A stretch of 64,000 nt of DNA from Phycisphaeraceae bacterium (GTDB lineage: Bacteria > Planctomycetota > Phycisphaerae > Phycisphaerales > Zrk34): contig JANQQT010000093.1 in NCBI GenBank assembly GCA_028284925.1, positions 1 to 64,000 of the forward strand, read 5' to 3'. Under the pieces are notes generated by a model. It saw only the letters and a list, made by a program, of their open reading frames with translations, made no database searches and had not been told where the DNA came from. Made by a program: the position numbers and the translations under genes. Shown here piece after piece: positions 8,970-17,981 of the stretch. Every line of letters starts with the position of its first letter. Position 1 is the stretch's first letter.

Positions 8970-9642
8970 CGTTAAGCTCCGTGGTCATGAGCGATGGGTT
9001 GTCCTGTGAGAGATCAAAAGTTGAATCGAGAACCGGCAAGTCCCGATCCAGCCTTAATTCCACCGGTCGATCGTTGATGCGATCGGCTGCGATATCGGCA
9101 AGGACAGTTGAAGCAGCCTTCAACGGGGCGACGGGGAATTGTTTGCCATTAATGGTAATGCGTCGAATCGTGGCGTGAGGAGCGATCGCGATATCCATCT
9201 GTGGGTTGGGGATCGACTGAGCGTCTTCGGTCTCAGGGATCGAACGGGATGAGTCGGCGATGTGCATCATCATGTTTGAGGCCGCCTTAAGCGTGATTTG
9301 CTGCCTGGCAAGCCAGGCGTCAACGGCATTCGCAATGGCGTTAAGCGAACCGGCCCTGACCCAATCTCGATCCGTGGAAGAAATTTCATTCGTATTAGAG
9401 ATTTCAACGGTGTCTACCGCTGGCGTATTGGATGAAGGGGGCGAATGTTTGCAGGCTGATTTCTTTTTAGCATCTTGACGAGGGTATCGGACGTAGGCTG
9501 CGAGCGAATCATTCGAGTCCATATCCTGTTCACCGCCGGGTTTCTGGTAGGGTCCAGAGAACGTGGAAAGTCGATTTCCGTTAGGTTCGTAGCGTTTGAC
9601 ATAATCCCCACCGGGTCCGAGCATAACGAGAGGCAAAGTCAT
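8758..9642 (-). CDS. Unknown protein encoded upstream of and overlapping lexA
   Basis: This reading frame codes for 294 aa and starts with a good ribosome site (CGGAG, eight bases upstream). Only the part before 8970 is clear of other genes, about 224 residues; the last 70 overlap lexA in another frame. No family is recognised. The protein begins with a Gly/Pro-rich region (MLGPGGDYVKRYEPNG), then a Ser/Asn-rich linker, a helix (AGSLNAIANAVDAWLARQQ) and a moderately conserved-looking block with RITINGKQFPVAPLKAAS. The good start and position in front of lexA suggest a real gene in the lexA transcript. The C-terminal 70 residues may instead reflect a frameshift or unusual overlap. Its lack of a signal peptide suggests a cytoplasmic protein. 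Confidence 0.5.
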   Translation of the reverse strand: MTLPLVMLGPGGDYVKRYEPNGNRLSTFSGPYQKPGGEQDMDSNDSLAAYVRYPRQDAKKKSACKHSPPSSNTPAVDTVEISNTNEISSTDRDWVRAGSLNAIANAVDAWLARQQITLKAASNMMMHIADSSRSIPETEDAQSIPNPQMDIAIAPHATIRRITINGKQFPVAPLKAASTVLADIAADRINDRPVELRLDRDLPVLDSTFDLSQDNPSLMTTELNDEPQTHTQAETNSRIRSGLAVDQGLFPDLAGTRRRNGRQQSHGVRTRRSTHQKGCAGQRSAQGTLFGVGA

Positions 9643-9766
9643 AGGATATCTCCGAATATTGGGCCTGTACCTTCATGTAACACACGATGTAGTATGAGGT
9701 GGCGTGTGCCTGATGAAGGTTTCGACCATCGGCGCGATACAACTTGAATGAATCGGCAGGTTTTTG

Positions 9767-9786
9767 TTCGGGTAATATTACCCGAA
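9767..9786. promoter_or_regulatory. Perfect 20-bp palindrome, candidate LexA operator
   Basis: The sequence TTCGGGTAATATTACCCGAA is identical to its reverse complement. It lies about 125 bp upstream of the unknown gene that precedes lexA. It overlaps the -10 element of a candidate promoter, where a repressor would block transcription. LexA autoregulation is usual, but this site matches neither the E. coli nor the Gram-positive LexA box, so assignment to LexA is inference. It has no loop and no following T run, so it is not a terminator. Confidence 0.6.
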
Positions 9787-9803
9787 TAAATACCAAACGG
9801 CAA
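9775..9803 (-). promoter_or_regulatory. Candidate sigma-70 promoter for the gene upstream of lexA
   Basis: On the minus strand TTGCCG (9798-9803) is followed after exactly 17 bases by TAATAT (9775-9780). Both are close to the -35 and -10 consensus. The -10 box sits inside the palindrome at 9767-9786. A transcript starting here would cover the unknown gene, lexA and the flavoenzyme gene. Confidence 0.5.
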
Positions 9804-10060
9804 GCGGTCGCCACAAATTCCCTTCATTGCCGGAGTTATTGCATTTGGAGGAAGGTCTTTTGCTACGAAAAAAATTTTTCGCGTCGCTGAGTTATCGGTA
9901 TCGAACTATTGACGGAACGCGATACGAAATCGTGATCATCCGGCTTCAGATCGACTGAGACAAGTCACTTTGCAACTGTTGGGTCATCTCAAAAGAGCAA
10001 TTGGAACTTGGGGTTGGAAGGACTCGACGCAGAAGCATTTGCCGGTTAAGTTGTTAGTGG

Positions 10061-12607
10061 ATGGTTCAGAACAAATTACAGAATGGATACGGGGAGACTC
10101 AACACCCCCTCAGCCCGCCCATATGGTGCGCTGCCGCGTGGACGTCCGGTATCGTGATCCATAAGAGTAATCTGGATATGCGCATCCTGCTTACCGCAGG
10201 CATCATTGGGCTTGTTGGGGCAGTGATTTTGATTTGGGTTAGAGGGAGATCAGCGAGACCGATCGTACTTATGATCGGTGGCCTGATCATGATGATCACC
10301 GCCGGGGCAATCTGGACAGGCCTTGACGAATCGAGACGAAAGGGATTTGGTCTAAGAGCCGGGCAATCACAAAAGTTGGTGGTCTTGGAAGGTGTGGTGG
10401 AGACCGAACCGCGGTCGATAGTGAAGGCATCCGGAGCAATGGGCCATTTTGATTATCGTCCCCCTCGAACAACATTCCTGTTGCGTGTAACGAGAAGGAA
10501 ATCGGATGAGGCCTGGAGGAAGGTTTCAGCGGGAGTCTGGGTATCCGTTCCCGCGTATGACAATCGACTCGAATTAGGCGATCGCGTGCAATGTACAGGC
10601 TGGCTTACGGCAATCATGCCTCAAATGAATCCGGGAGGAAATGACTTTGCCGAGGTGATGGCCAGTCGTGGGGCGGTAGGTCGACTTCGGCTCGCCAATC
10701 GGGGAAATTGTGAGATTATCGAACGCGCGCGGGAGTCCCGCAACTGGGTTGAGGGTGCACAAAAACATCTGATTGAAGGCGTGCGGTGGGCTTTGCGACA
10801 CGACTACGAAGGGAAAAACGACGAAGAAGATGCTGCAATGGCATTGTTGGAGGCGTTATTGATCGGCGATAGGCGAAATACGCCCAAAGACCTGAATGAG
10901 GCGTTTCGACGAACCGGGTTGGCACACTTGCTGGCGATCAGCGGCTTGCATTTGAGCATCCTTGCGGTAGGGGCGTTATTCCTAATTCAAGCGGTAACAG
11001 GGCGGCCTAAACTGGCATCCGTCTGCGCGATAGGGTTGCTGTTGGTTTACCTGGTCATCGTTCCGCCTCGCGTTCCAGTGTTGCGGGCGGGACTGATGAC
11101 GATCTTTGCGATGTGGGCGTTGACAAGGGGGAGGCGTGTATCGTCGATCAGCGTGATGTGTCTGGCGGGCCTGGTCTTGTTGGTGTGGCGACCCGGCGAT
11201 CTGTATTCGGCGGGTTTTCAGTTGAGTTTTGCCGTGGTAACGGGGCTTGTGTTGTTTACGGGGCGTGTGGCGAACTGGATGTGGCCGAGGCCGTTGATTG
11301 AATGGCAACCGAGCGCGTGGAACGCCGTTGGACGATCGGTAGTGAATTATCTTGCGGTGAGCTTAGTGGCGTGGCTGGTGGCGATGCCGATCGTGGCGTA
11401 TCACTTTCAAACGATCAGTCCGATGACGATTCCCGCAACGATGCTGGCGTTGATCCCGGTGTGCTTCCTCTTGTGGTTCGGATACCTGAAGATTCTGGCA
11501 ACTGCGATCTTGCCGGACTTGGGGGGAACGGTCTTGGGGCCGGTACTCTACAAGGCAAGTGAGAGTGTAGTTTGGTGTGTTGAGACGATGTCGCAACTAC
11601 CGGGGGTTGTCATCCATACACCCGCACCGTCGGTAACATGGAGCCTATCGACACTGGCTGTGGGTGTGGCGCTGATGAGCGGTATGTTTGTGGGGCGCAG
11701 GAAGGCAATGCTCACAAGTGTGTTGATCTGTGTGTTATGGTTATTCTGGCCGGCGATAACCAAGATTCCTGGAAATGAGGCACTTAAGGTCAACATGATG
11801 GCGGTCGGAAATGGGTCCTGTTACCTGTTACAAAGCGGTGGTGAGGTCATGGTTTTTGACTGTGGCTCAAGAGACCTCATCGACATCACGACCGTAGTGC
11901 TGGAACCGGCATTCCGGAGATTGGGCGTGCATCGTGTGGATCGACTGGTGATTTCCCATCCCGATATCGACCATTTTAGCGGCGCTTTGGAACTTGTGGA
12001 TGCATTTGACGTCCAAGAAATATGGGTTGGACAAAGCTTCATGGCCAATGCAGATGAAAAGAAATGCTCCGCCGCGAAGTTCTTATTGGAGGAATTGAAA
12101 AATAGGCACGTTACCGTTAGGGTGGTGGGACAAGGAAAGCGGGTGGCCTTTGGTAAGGCAAGTCTGGAAGTGGTCTGGCCACCTGAAGGCGAGGGATTCG
12201 ATAAGGACAATGACAATTCGTTGATGTTGTCGATACGGGCGGCAGGCCGAAGGGTATTGCTCAGCGGAGATATTCAACAGGAAGCGATGAAAGCGATGTT
12301 GGACGCAAAAGGTGAATTTGATCTTGAGGCGGATGTCATCGAATTGCCCCATCACGGGAGTCTGACAGCTCATGTGCCGGCAGCTCCGAAATGGGTTGCT
12401 GCGACCAGAGCAAAACTGGTGTTACAGTCGTCCGGGTTTGAGCGCGTACGAAAGGATCGGTGGAAGGACCATCTGAAGGATACCCCGAGATATATCACCG
12501 CACGCGACGGCATGGCCGAGGTGACGATCACAACCGACGGTACGATTAAACACCACCGATTCCTTGACATCCCAATAGACCTGACTCCGGATAATCCCTT
12601 AGAATAG
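10061..12607 (+). CDS. comEC: ComEC/Rec2-type DNA uptake channel
   Basis: The protein is 848 aa. The early segment PLSPPIWCAAAWTSGI is the usual N-terminal ComEC membrane start, which favours this start over an in-frame ATG at 10178. An OB-like soluble region follows (GVVETEPRSI...GWLTAI), then the competence domain with many transmembrane helices, including RRTGLAHLLAISGLHLSILAVG, a hallmark of the family. The C-terminal part (about 570-848) is a metallo-beta-lactamase domain with SHPDIDHFSGA and LPHHGS. ComEC moves transforming DNA across the inner membrane as a single strand. The gene stands alone; no pilus uptake genes are adjacent. Start confidence is moderate because no strong ribosome site is visible. 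Confidence 0.9.
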   Translation: MVQNKLQNGYGETQHPLSPPIWCAAAWTSGIVIHKSNLDMRILLTAGIIGLVGAVILIWVRGRSARPIVLMIGGLIMMITAGAIWTGLDESRRKGFGLRAGQSQKLVVLEGVVETEPRSIVKASGAMGHFDYRPPRTTFLLRVTRRKSDEAWRKVSAGVWVSVPAYDNRLELGDRVQCTGWLTAIMPQMNPGGNDFAEVMASRGAVGRLRLANRGNCEIIERARESRNWVEGAQKHLIEGVRWALRHDYEGKNDEEDAAMALLEALLIGDRRNTPKDLNEAFRRTGLAHLLAISGLHLSILAVGALFLIQAVTGRPKLASVCAIGLLLVYLVIVPPRVPVLRAGLMTIFAMWALTRGRRVSSISVMCLAGLVLLVWRPGDLYSAGFQLSFAVVTGLVLFTGRVANWMWPRPLIEWQPSAWNAVGRSVVNYLAVSLVAWLVAMPIVAYHFQTISPMTIPATMLALIPVCFLLWFGYLKILATAILPDLGGTVLGPVLYKASESVVWCVETMSQLPGVVIHTPAPSVTWSLSTLAVGVALMSGMFVGRRKAMLTSVLICVLWLFWPAITKIPGNEALKVNMMAVGNGSCYLLQSGGEVMVFDCGSRDLIDITTVVLEPAFRRLGVHRVDRLVISHPDIDHFSGALELVDAFDVQEIWVGQSFMANADEKKCSAAKFLLEELKNRHVTVRVVGQGKRVAFGKASLEVVWPPEGEGFDKDNDNSLMLSIRAAGRRVLLSGDIQQEAMKAMLDAKGEFDLEADVIELPHHGSLTAHVPAAPKWVAATRAKLVLQSSGFERVRKDRWKDHLKDTPRYITARDGMAEVTITTDGTIKHHRFLDIPIDLTPDNPLE

Positions 12608-12634
12608 AGCAGGTATAAAGAAAGGAAAGCAATC

Positions 12635-13339
12635 ATGATTGACGGCAAATTGACAGGTCGGCAAATAGGATTGAGTGTTTTTCTGGGAATGTGTTTTGTA
12701 TTGAGTCCGGCTGCGACATGGGGAAACGATCATGCAGAAATTGTTGAAATCCAGAAGCAGCTTAAGCAATTGCAGGAATCGCTAAGGGAAACTCAAAAGC
12801 TATTGAAAGAGGCGAAGGAGGGGATGGCTGAATTGAAAGCGTCGAAGCTGGATCCGATGACCATGGCATTTTTCAAGGAGTGGCGTGAGGAGAGACGTAA
12901 GTATGACATTTCCCGGCGATGGCTGGAGCGGGAGCAGAAGCGGACGGAGTATGCCAAGGGCGCATTGCGAAGGACAGCCCAGGCACAAGGCACAGCGATT
13001 GAGAAGCGCGCATCCTCCCTTGCGAAAGCGGATCAGGTTAGTCAACAGAAGGCTCCAGCCAAACGAGCCAAACTCGATGTAGGGCGAGCCCGTCGAGGTT
13101 ATGGGTTCGGATATGGGTACGGGTATGGCCATCCCTATCAACGCTACGGATACGGGTATGGTCATCCGTTTTATTATGCGCCAGCTTACGACTACTTCCC
13201 CATCGGTGGTTTTTATACGGCCCCCCGGACCAGCACATTCATTCCGGGGCGCGGAATTCATTCATCCGGATTCAGGTTTAGAGGGAGTTATCAGGGGAGT
13301 AACTATTCGTTTCGATTCGGGGCTGGGGCATTGAGGTAA
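12635..13339 (+). CDS. Secreted coiled-coil protein with Gly/Tyr-rich tail
   Basis: The protein is 234 aa with a signal peptide (GLSVFLGMCFVLSPAATWG). Residues of about 33-75 form a predicted coiled coil with Leu heptads (IQKQLKQLQESLRETQKLL). From about residue 148 the sequence becomes low-complexity and aromatic: RRGYGFGYGYGYGHPYQRYG followed by another YGYGHPF. Such GYG-rich tails occur in envelope or matrix proteins and can self-associate; the function is unknown. AAAGGAAAG precedes the ATG. It lies 27 bp after comEC and may share its transcript. Confidence 0.65.
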   Translation: MIDGKLTGRQIGLSVFLGMCFVLSPAATWGNDHAEIVEIQKQLKQLQESLRETQKLLKEAKEGMAELKASKLDPMTMAFFKEWREERRKYDISRRWLEREQKRTEYAKGALRRTAQAQGTAIEKRASSLAKADQVSQQKAPAKRAKLDVGRARRGYGFGYGYGYGHPYQRYGYGYGHPFYYAPAYDYFPIGGFYTAPRTSTFIPGRGIHSSGFRFRGSYQGSNYSFRFGAGALR

Positions 13340-13456
13340 GGCTGAGGCCGGGGAAAACAATTGCCGTTGATTTGAAAGCTTGAGGGGAGCAAAATTCAAC
13401 TGGAATTAGTATGCTTACGTGCTATTGGCGAATATGATTCCGCCTAGTGTTCTTGT

Positions 13457-15469
13457 ATGCATGCAGGGCTATCTACCTTGACAATAAACCATAAAAGTTG
13501 CGCAAAAAGAACGATGGTGTTGGTCAGTGTGTGCTGTGCCCTTCAGTTCGTGTGTGCAAAGGGAATTGCAAGTGAAAAGGCGGCGGTGAATGGGAACGCA
13601 AACAGCGTGGCGGAGAAACTTTACAGGGGTCATATCAAACCAATTCTGGCCAAACATTGCCTGAAATGTCACGGTAATGAGAAGAAGCGAAGTCGTCTGG
13701 ATTTGAGGACCATTGCGTCGGCAATCAAGGGAGGTAAATCAGGAACGGCACTGGTGGCGGGGAAACCTGAGAAGAGCGTGATGTATACCTCGGTGTTGCC
13801 CAATGCAGATCCGCATATGCCGCCGAAGGGTAAAGCGTTGACGAGAGATGAAACGGAGCTGATTCGACGGTGGATTTTGTCCCTCGGGGGAAATGATGGG
13901 TGGAAGAAACCCGGCAAGATTACACCAAAACCCAAGGTCGTATGGCAACCGCCTAAGGGGGCAAATCCGACAAAGGTTATTGATCGGCTCGTCGAAGAAG
14001 GATGGAAACGATACAAAGTAACGCCCAGCAAGATTAGCGATGATCGAACCTTTGTGAGGCGGGTTTATCTGGATTTGACGGGGACGATTCCGACGGTAAA
14101 AGAAGCGCGTCAGTTCTTGGCAGATGGGCGTAAGGATAAGCGTGAGCGACTGATCGAGTTGTTGGTGAACAGCAAGGCCTATGCTCGGTATATGCGTGAG
14201 GTTTTCACTGCGAATCTTCTGGGTCGTACGCGATCGGATCGAGAGCAGAGGCGGGAGAGCCAGGGTTGGAGTGAGTACTTGGAGCGGGCCTTTGAGGAGA
14301 ATCGACCATGGGACCAGATGACACGGGATATGCTCTTGGCAAGACCTGATTCGAAAGAAAATCGTGGGAGTGTATGGTTCCTTTATGAACGTCGAAACAA
14401 ACATCAGACGATCGCGGAGGCGGTGGCTCCGGGGTTCTTTGGGGTTCAGATACAGTGTGCACAGTGCCATGACCATCCGCTGGCGAACGAGATCAAGCAG
14501 GCAGACTATTGGGGGTTGGTGGCGATCTACAGTCGGAGTGAGAATGGCGCAGGGCGATTTGGTGTGGGCGTGACGGAAAAGGCGGTGGGCGGGTATTTGC
14601 AGTTTACGAGTTTGAGCGGAAAGACACAGCATGCGCCGTTTTCGTTTTTGGGTTCGAAAGACCTAGAGGAGAAGCGACCCGGGAAAGATGTGAAGGAAAA
14701 GAATTCAAGGGATAAGTACACGCGTGTGGATGGACGGGTCGTGCCGAAATATTCACGTCGAGCGGCCTTCGTGGAGAAGATCGTCAAAGGAAATCCGCGG
14801 GTGGCGAGAAGCTTCGTGAATCGCATGTGGGCATTGTTGATGGGACGAGGAATCGTGCATCCACATGATAAGATGGACTCGGCGCATCCGGCATCACATC
14901 CGGTGCTGTTGGATTGGCTGGCGAAGGATTTTGAATCGAGTGGATATGACGTGAAACGATTGGTGGCCGCGATTGTTCAGAGTAAAGCCTATCAACTGGA
15001 TTCGCGTCCGGGTCAATCGAATCGTCCTGATCCTGCGGCTTTTGCGACAGCATTGGATAAACCTTTGATCGCAGAGGCTTACTTACGATCGATGGCGATT
15101 GCGATGGGTGAGCCGGATAAGCAAGCTAATGCAGCGTTGCTGACAGAGTTTCGCAGGTTGTTTGGCGATGTACTTGCAGAGCAACATACTTCGAAGATCC
15201 AACAGGCACTGTTCCTGACGAACAGCCCAATGTTTGCGAAGTTTGTTAAAGTAAATGAAAAGAACGCTGCAGGCCGGCTGTTGAAGTTAAAGACGCCCGG
15301 AGAGAGGGTGATGAAGGCATTTGAAATCGTGTTTGGCCGAGGGCCCGATGAAAAGGAACTGAGACGAACGGTTTTGTATCTGAAGGAGCGGGAACAGAAC
15401 AGCAAGACGGCGATAGAACAATTGTTATGGGCGATGCTGACAAGCGCCGAGTTTCGAATTAACCACTAA
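13457..15469 (+). CDS. Planctomycete cytochrome C / DUF1549 / DUF1553 protein
   Basis: The protein is 670 aa. A secretion signal is followed by a PSCyt1 domain with a haem-binding CLKCH at about residue 74, typical of planctomycete type cytochrome c domains. DUF1549 (PSCyt2) covers about 180-390, with CAQCHDHP as a second CxxCH haem site, and DUF1553 (PSD1) forms the C-terminal part (SFVNRMWALLMGRGIVHP, HPVLLDWLAKDF). Such proteins always travel with a DUF1501 gene, as here. They are exported and may handle polysaccharide or other redox steps, but no reaction is established. The start has no clear ribosome site; the ATG at 13514 is an alternative that would shorten the signal peptide. Confidence 0.88.
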   Translation: MHAGLSTLTINHKSCAKRTMVLVSVCCALQFVCAKGIASEKAAVNGNANSVAEKLYRGHIKPILAKHCLKCHGNEKKRSRLDLRTIASAIKGGKSGTALVAGKPEKSVMYTSVLPNADPHMPPKGKALTRDETELIRRWILSLGGNDGWKKPGKITPKPKVVWQPPKGANPTKVIDRLVEEGWKRYKVTPSKISDDRTFVRRVYLDLTGTIPTVKEARQFLADGRKDKRERLIELLVNSKAYARYMREVFTANLLGRTRSDREQRRESQGWSEYLERAFEENRPWDQMTRDMLLARPDSKENRGSVWFLYERRNKHQTIAEAVAPGFFGVQIQCAQCHDHPLANEIKQADYWGLVAIYSRSENGAGRFGVGVTEKAVGGYLQFTSLSGKTQHAPFSFLGSKDLEEKRPGKDVKEKNSRDKYTRVDGRVVPKYSRRAAFVEKIVKGNPRVARSFVNRMWALLMGRGIVHPHDKMDSAHPASHPVLLDWLAKDFESSGYDVKRLVAAIVQSKAYQLDSRPGQSNRPDPAAFATALDKPLIAEAYLRSMAIAMGEPDKQANAALLTEFRRLFGDVLAEQHTSKIQQALFLTNSPMFAKFVKVNEKNAAGRLLKLKTPGERVMKAFEIVFGRGPDEKELRRTVLYLKEREQNSKTAIEQLLWAMLTSAEFRINH

Positions 15470-15478
15470 GATATTGAT

Positions 15479-16819
15479 ATGAAAGCACCCGGCTCATCGT
15501 CGAAAGACCCCCGAAGCACATGCGGCAGCGTGGACCATCGTCTCCACCGCCGACAGTTTCTTGAGGGTGTGGTGCTGGGTGGGGCGGCATCAGTTTGCAG
15601 TTTCAGCGGATTGTTTTCCGTGCCGGCGTTTGCGGAGAAGGTTAAGAAGCAGCAGAAGCGATGTATTCTGCTTTGGTTGTGCGGGGCGCCGAGTCAGTTT
15701 GAGACCTGGGATCCGAAACCAGGCAAGCCATCTGCAGGGCCTTTTGGTTCGATCAAGACCAAGATTCCTGGGATTCATTTCAGCGAGTTGATGCCGAAGT
15801 GTGCGACGATCAATGATAAGTTTTCGATTATTCGATCGATGAAGACGAGTCAGTCGGAGCATTTTCAGGCGATCGATTTGCTGAATCGCGGGGATGAGCC
15901 ACGTCCACCATTTGTGCGACCGACGTTAGGAAGTGTGATCGGGGAGCAATTGGCAGAGGCGGAAAGTCCGATTCCAAATTTCGTATTGCTTGATCCGTGC
16001 CCTGAGGGGAACGAGTATAAGCGGTTTAAAGCGGGGAACTGGGGTGGATGGCTTGGCGCGGGACAAAACCCGGTGCGAGTGGGCGGAGAATACAAAATTG
16101 AGAATGTTATTCGTCCCGAAGCGCTGTCAGAAGTGGACCATTCGGAGCGAGAGGCGTTGCGGAAATTTCTTAGCCGCAAGTTTGAGAATGAGCGGAAGAG
16201 TAAGGCGGCGGGCGCGCATAATGCCGAGTTTGAAAGGGTGAAAGGATTGATGAGCTGTGCATCGCTATTCGATCTGGCAAGGCTACCCAAGAAGGATCGG
16301 GAGCGATATGGTCTTGGGACGTTTGCGCAGCATAGTTTGCTGGCACGACATTTGGTAGAAAATGGTGCTCCGTTTGTGATGGTTTCCAATGGAATGCCGT
16401 GGGACTGCCATGTGTTTAACCATGAGATTCATCAGATGCTGGTTCCAGAGCTGGATCAAGTTCTGTATCACCTGGTGAATGATCTGGAGGAAAGGGGGAT
16501 GCTGGACAACACGCTGGTGATTGCGATGGGTGAGTTTGGGAGAACGCCGTGGTTAAATGCCGCACGGGGACGAGATCACTATCCGACAGCATGGAGCATG
16601 ATGATGGCAGGGTGCGGGATAAAGCGCGGTCAGGTCTATGGTGCAACAGACGAATTAGGGTTTCATGTTTCCAAGGATCAGGTTGATCAACGAAGACTCT
16701 TTGCGACGATTTTTACGGCACTCGGGATTGACCCTCATGCAGAATATGACCTGGGCGATCTGCCGACGTTTCACCGTGTTGAAAAGAAGGCAAAGCCGAT
16801 TAAGGAAATATTGAGTTAA
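15479..16819 (+). CDS. DUF1501 protein (exported, sulfatase-like fold)
   Basis: The protein is 446 aa. An export signal resembling Tat starts with HRRQFLEGVVLGGAAS. The body is DUF1501: LWLCGAPSQFETWDPKPG near the start, then FSIIRSMKTSQSEHFQA, and a C-terminal VIAMGEFGRTPWLN...GRDHYPTAWSMMMAGCG. DUF1501 is an alkaline phosphatase/sulfatase-like fold that usually lacks the full sulfatase active site; its role is unknown. It starts nine bases after the DUF1549/1553 stop, confirming the standard planctomycete gene pair. Confidence 0.9.
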   Translation: MKAPGSSSKDPRSTCGSVDHRLHRRQFLEGVVLGGAASVCSFSGLFSVPAFAEKVKKQQKRCILLWLCGAPSQFETWDPKPGKPSAGPFGSIKTKIPGIHFSELMPKCATINDKFSIIRSMKTSQSEHFQAIDLLNRGDEPRPPFVRPTLGSVIGEQLAEAESPIPNFVLLDPCPEGNEYKRFKAGNWGGWLGAGQNPVRVGGEYKIENVIRPEALSEVDHSEREALRKFLSRKFENERKSKAAGAHNAEFERVKGLMSCASLFDLARLPKKDRERYGLGTFAQHSLLARHLVENGAPFVMVSNGMPWDCHVFNHEIHQMLVPELDQVLYHLVNDLEERGMLDNTLVIAMGEFGRTPWLNAARGRDHYPTAWSMMMAGCGIKRGQVYGATDELGFHVSKDQVDQRRLFATIFTALGIDPHAEYDLGDLPTFHRVEKKAKPIKEILS

Positions 16820-16825
16820 GAGACT

Positions 16826-17932
16826 ATGGCAAAACCAACCGCAAAGGCTGCAAAACACTTGAAGGCGCTTGGATTGAATACCAAGCGGCAGGTGGAGCGC
16901 CGTTTGCCATCGGGACCGATGGGGGCGGATATCACTGCGGATGGCAAGGTGGTGTATGCGGGGTGTATTGATACGACAGTCATGCGGGTTGATATGAAAA
17001 CGGGGAAGCATGAGCAGATTGGTAAGCATGACAGTTATGTGTCGACCGTTAAGTTGATAGAAGAGCGGAATATGTTGATTACCGGTGGGTATGACGGTGT
17101 GATTCGATGGTATGATCTGAAGCAGAAGAAGTTAATTCGTAAGGTGAAGGCGCACGAGTTTTGGTCGTGGCGTATGGCGGTGTCGCCGGATTTGAAGACG
17201 GTGGCATCGGCGACGGGGCAGTATCTGAGCGGCGGGTATAAGTATGAACCGGCAGCGGAGAAAGAGCCGTCTGTTAAGCTGTTTGATTTCGAGAGTGGTA
17301 AGCTCCTTCATTCGTTATCGCATGTTCCGTCTGTTCAGTCGGTGGCGATCAGCCCGGACAGCAAGTATGTGGCAGCGGGAAATTTGATGGGGGAGGTTCG
17401 GGTGTGGGAAATCAAGTCGGGTAAGCTACTGGCGACCATGAAGACGAAAGATTTTACGAGTTGGGGGATTATCAAGTCGCATTGCTATATTGGCGGTGTA
17501 TTTGATTTGATGTTCACACCGAACAGCCGTGAGGTGATCCTGACGGGGATGGGACCGATGCGTGATCCGATGGCGGGGAACGGGACGCAGCGATGGCAGA
17601 AGTTTGCATGGCAAGGCAAGACGCCGAAGAAAACCGGGCAGAATAATGATAAGGAAGCAGGGACGGGGTTGATGGAGACACTTGGAATGCATCCATCGGG
17701 ACGAGGATTCATGATGGCGGGACGACTGTTTAAGGGCGGGTGGAACGCAGCGTTGTTCGATACAGCGACCGGAAGGAAACTTGCTTCGATGAATACCGGG
17801 CTGCGCAATACTTGTGCCCGGTTTACGGCGGATGGCAAGAAACTGATGGTCGCGGGTACTTATGGGGGGAAACCGAAGAATGGGCGTATGCCGCCTTACG
17901 GGCGGGTGGATCTGTATGACGTGCGAACATAA
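16826..17932 (+). CDS. WD40 repeat protein
   Basis: The protein is 368 aa with no signal peptide. WD-type blades are visible at VVYAGCIDTTVMRVDMKTG, MLITGGYDGVIRWYDLKQK, VKLFDFESGKLLHSLSH and YVAAGNLMGEVRVWEIKSGK, with later, less regular blades. A beta-propeller scaffold is likely. The gene starts seven bases after the DUF1501 stop, so it belongs to the same transcript, and planctomycetes often place WD40 proteins with DUF1501/DUF1553 pairs. The partner and location are unclear: without a signal it may stay in the cytoplasm while its neighbours are exported. Confidence 0.8.
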   Translation: MAKPTAKAAKHLKALGLNTKRQVERRLPSGPMGADITADGKVVYAGCIDTTVMRVDMKTGKHEQIGKHDSYVSTVKLIEERNMLITGGYDGVIRWYDLKQKKLIRKVKAHEFWSWRMAVSPDLKTVASATGQYLSGGYKYEPAAEKEPSVKLFDFESGKLLHSLSHVPSVQSVAISPDSKYVAAGNLMGEVRVWEIKSGKLLATMKTKDFTSWGIIKSHCYIGGVFDLMFTPNSREVILTGMGPMRDPMAGNGTQRWQKFAWQGKTPKKTGQNNDKEAGTGLMETLGMHPSGRGFMMAGRLFKGGWNAALFDTATGRKLASMNTGLRNTCARFTADGKKLMVAGTYGGKPKNGRMPPYGRVDLYDVRT

Positions 17933-17981
17933 CGGCAGCCGGGCTTTTCTCAAAAAGTATTCATTTCGAAGGATGGCAGAT

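Larger units (their letters stand above)
9643..10060. other. Intergenic region between the divergent lexA-side gene and comEC
   Basis: This 418-bp region holds the promoter and operator features listed separately near 9767-9803. The remainder is moderately AT-rich, including an A/T tract near 9866-9880. I see no further gene: small frames here lack ribosome sites. Confidence 0.5.

Noticed and set aside
9866-9881. A/T-rich near-palindrome in the comEC upstream region.
   Set aside because: The arms are uneven (seven A, five T) and the sequence is simple; likely chance in an AT tract.
13085-13175. Repetitive GGNTAYGG units in the Gly/Tyr-rich gene as a possible tandem repeat array.
   Set aside because: The units follow codons of a GYG-rich coding region; no exact repeat or array spacing.
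13739-14632. A 297-codon open frame on the minus strand.
   Set aside because: Antisense to the DUF1549/DUF1553 gene; Leu/Ser/Pro-rich shadow.
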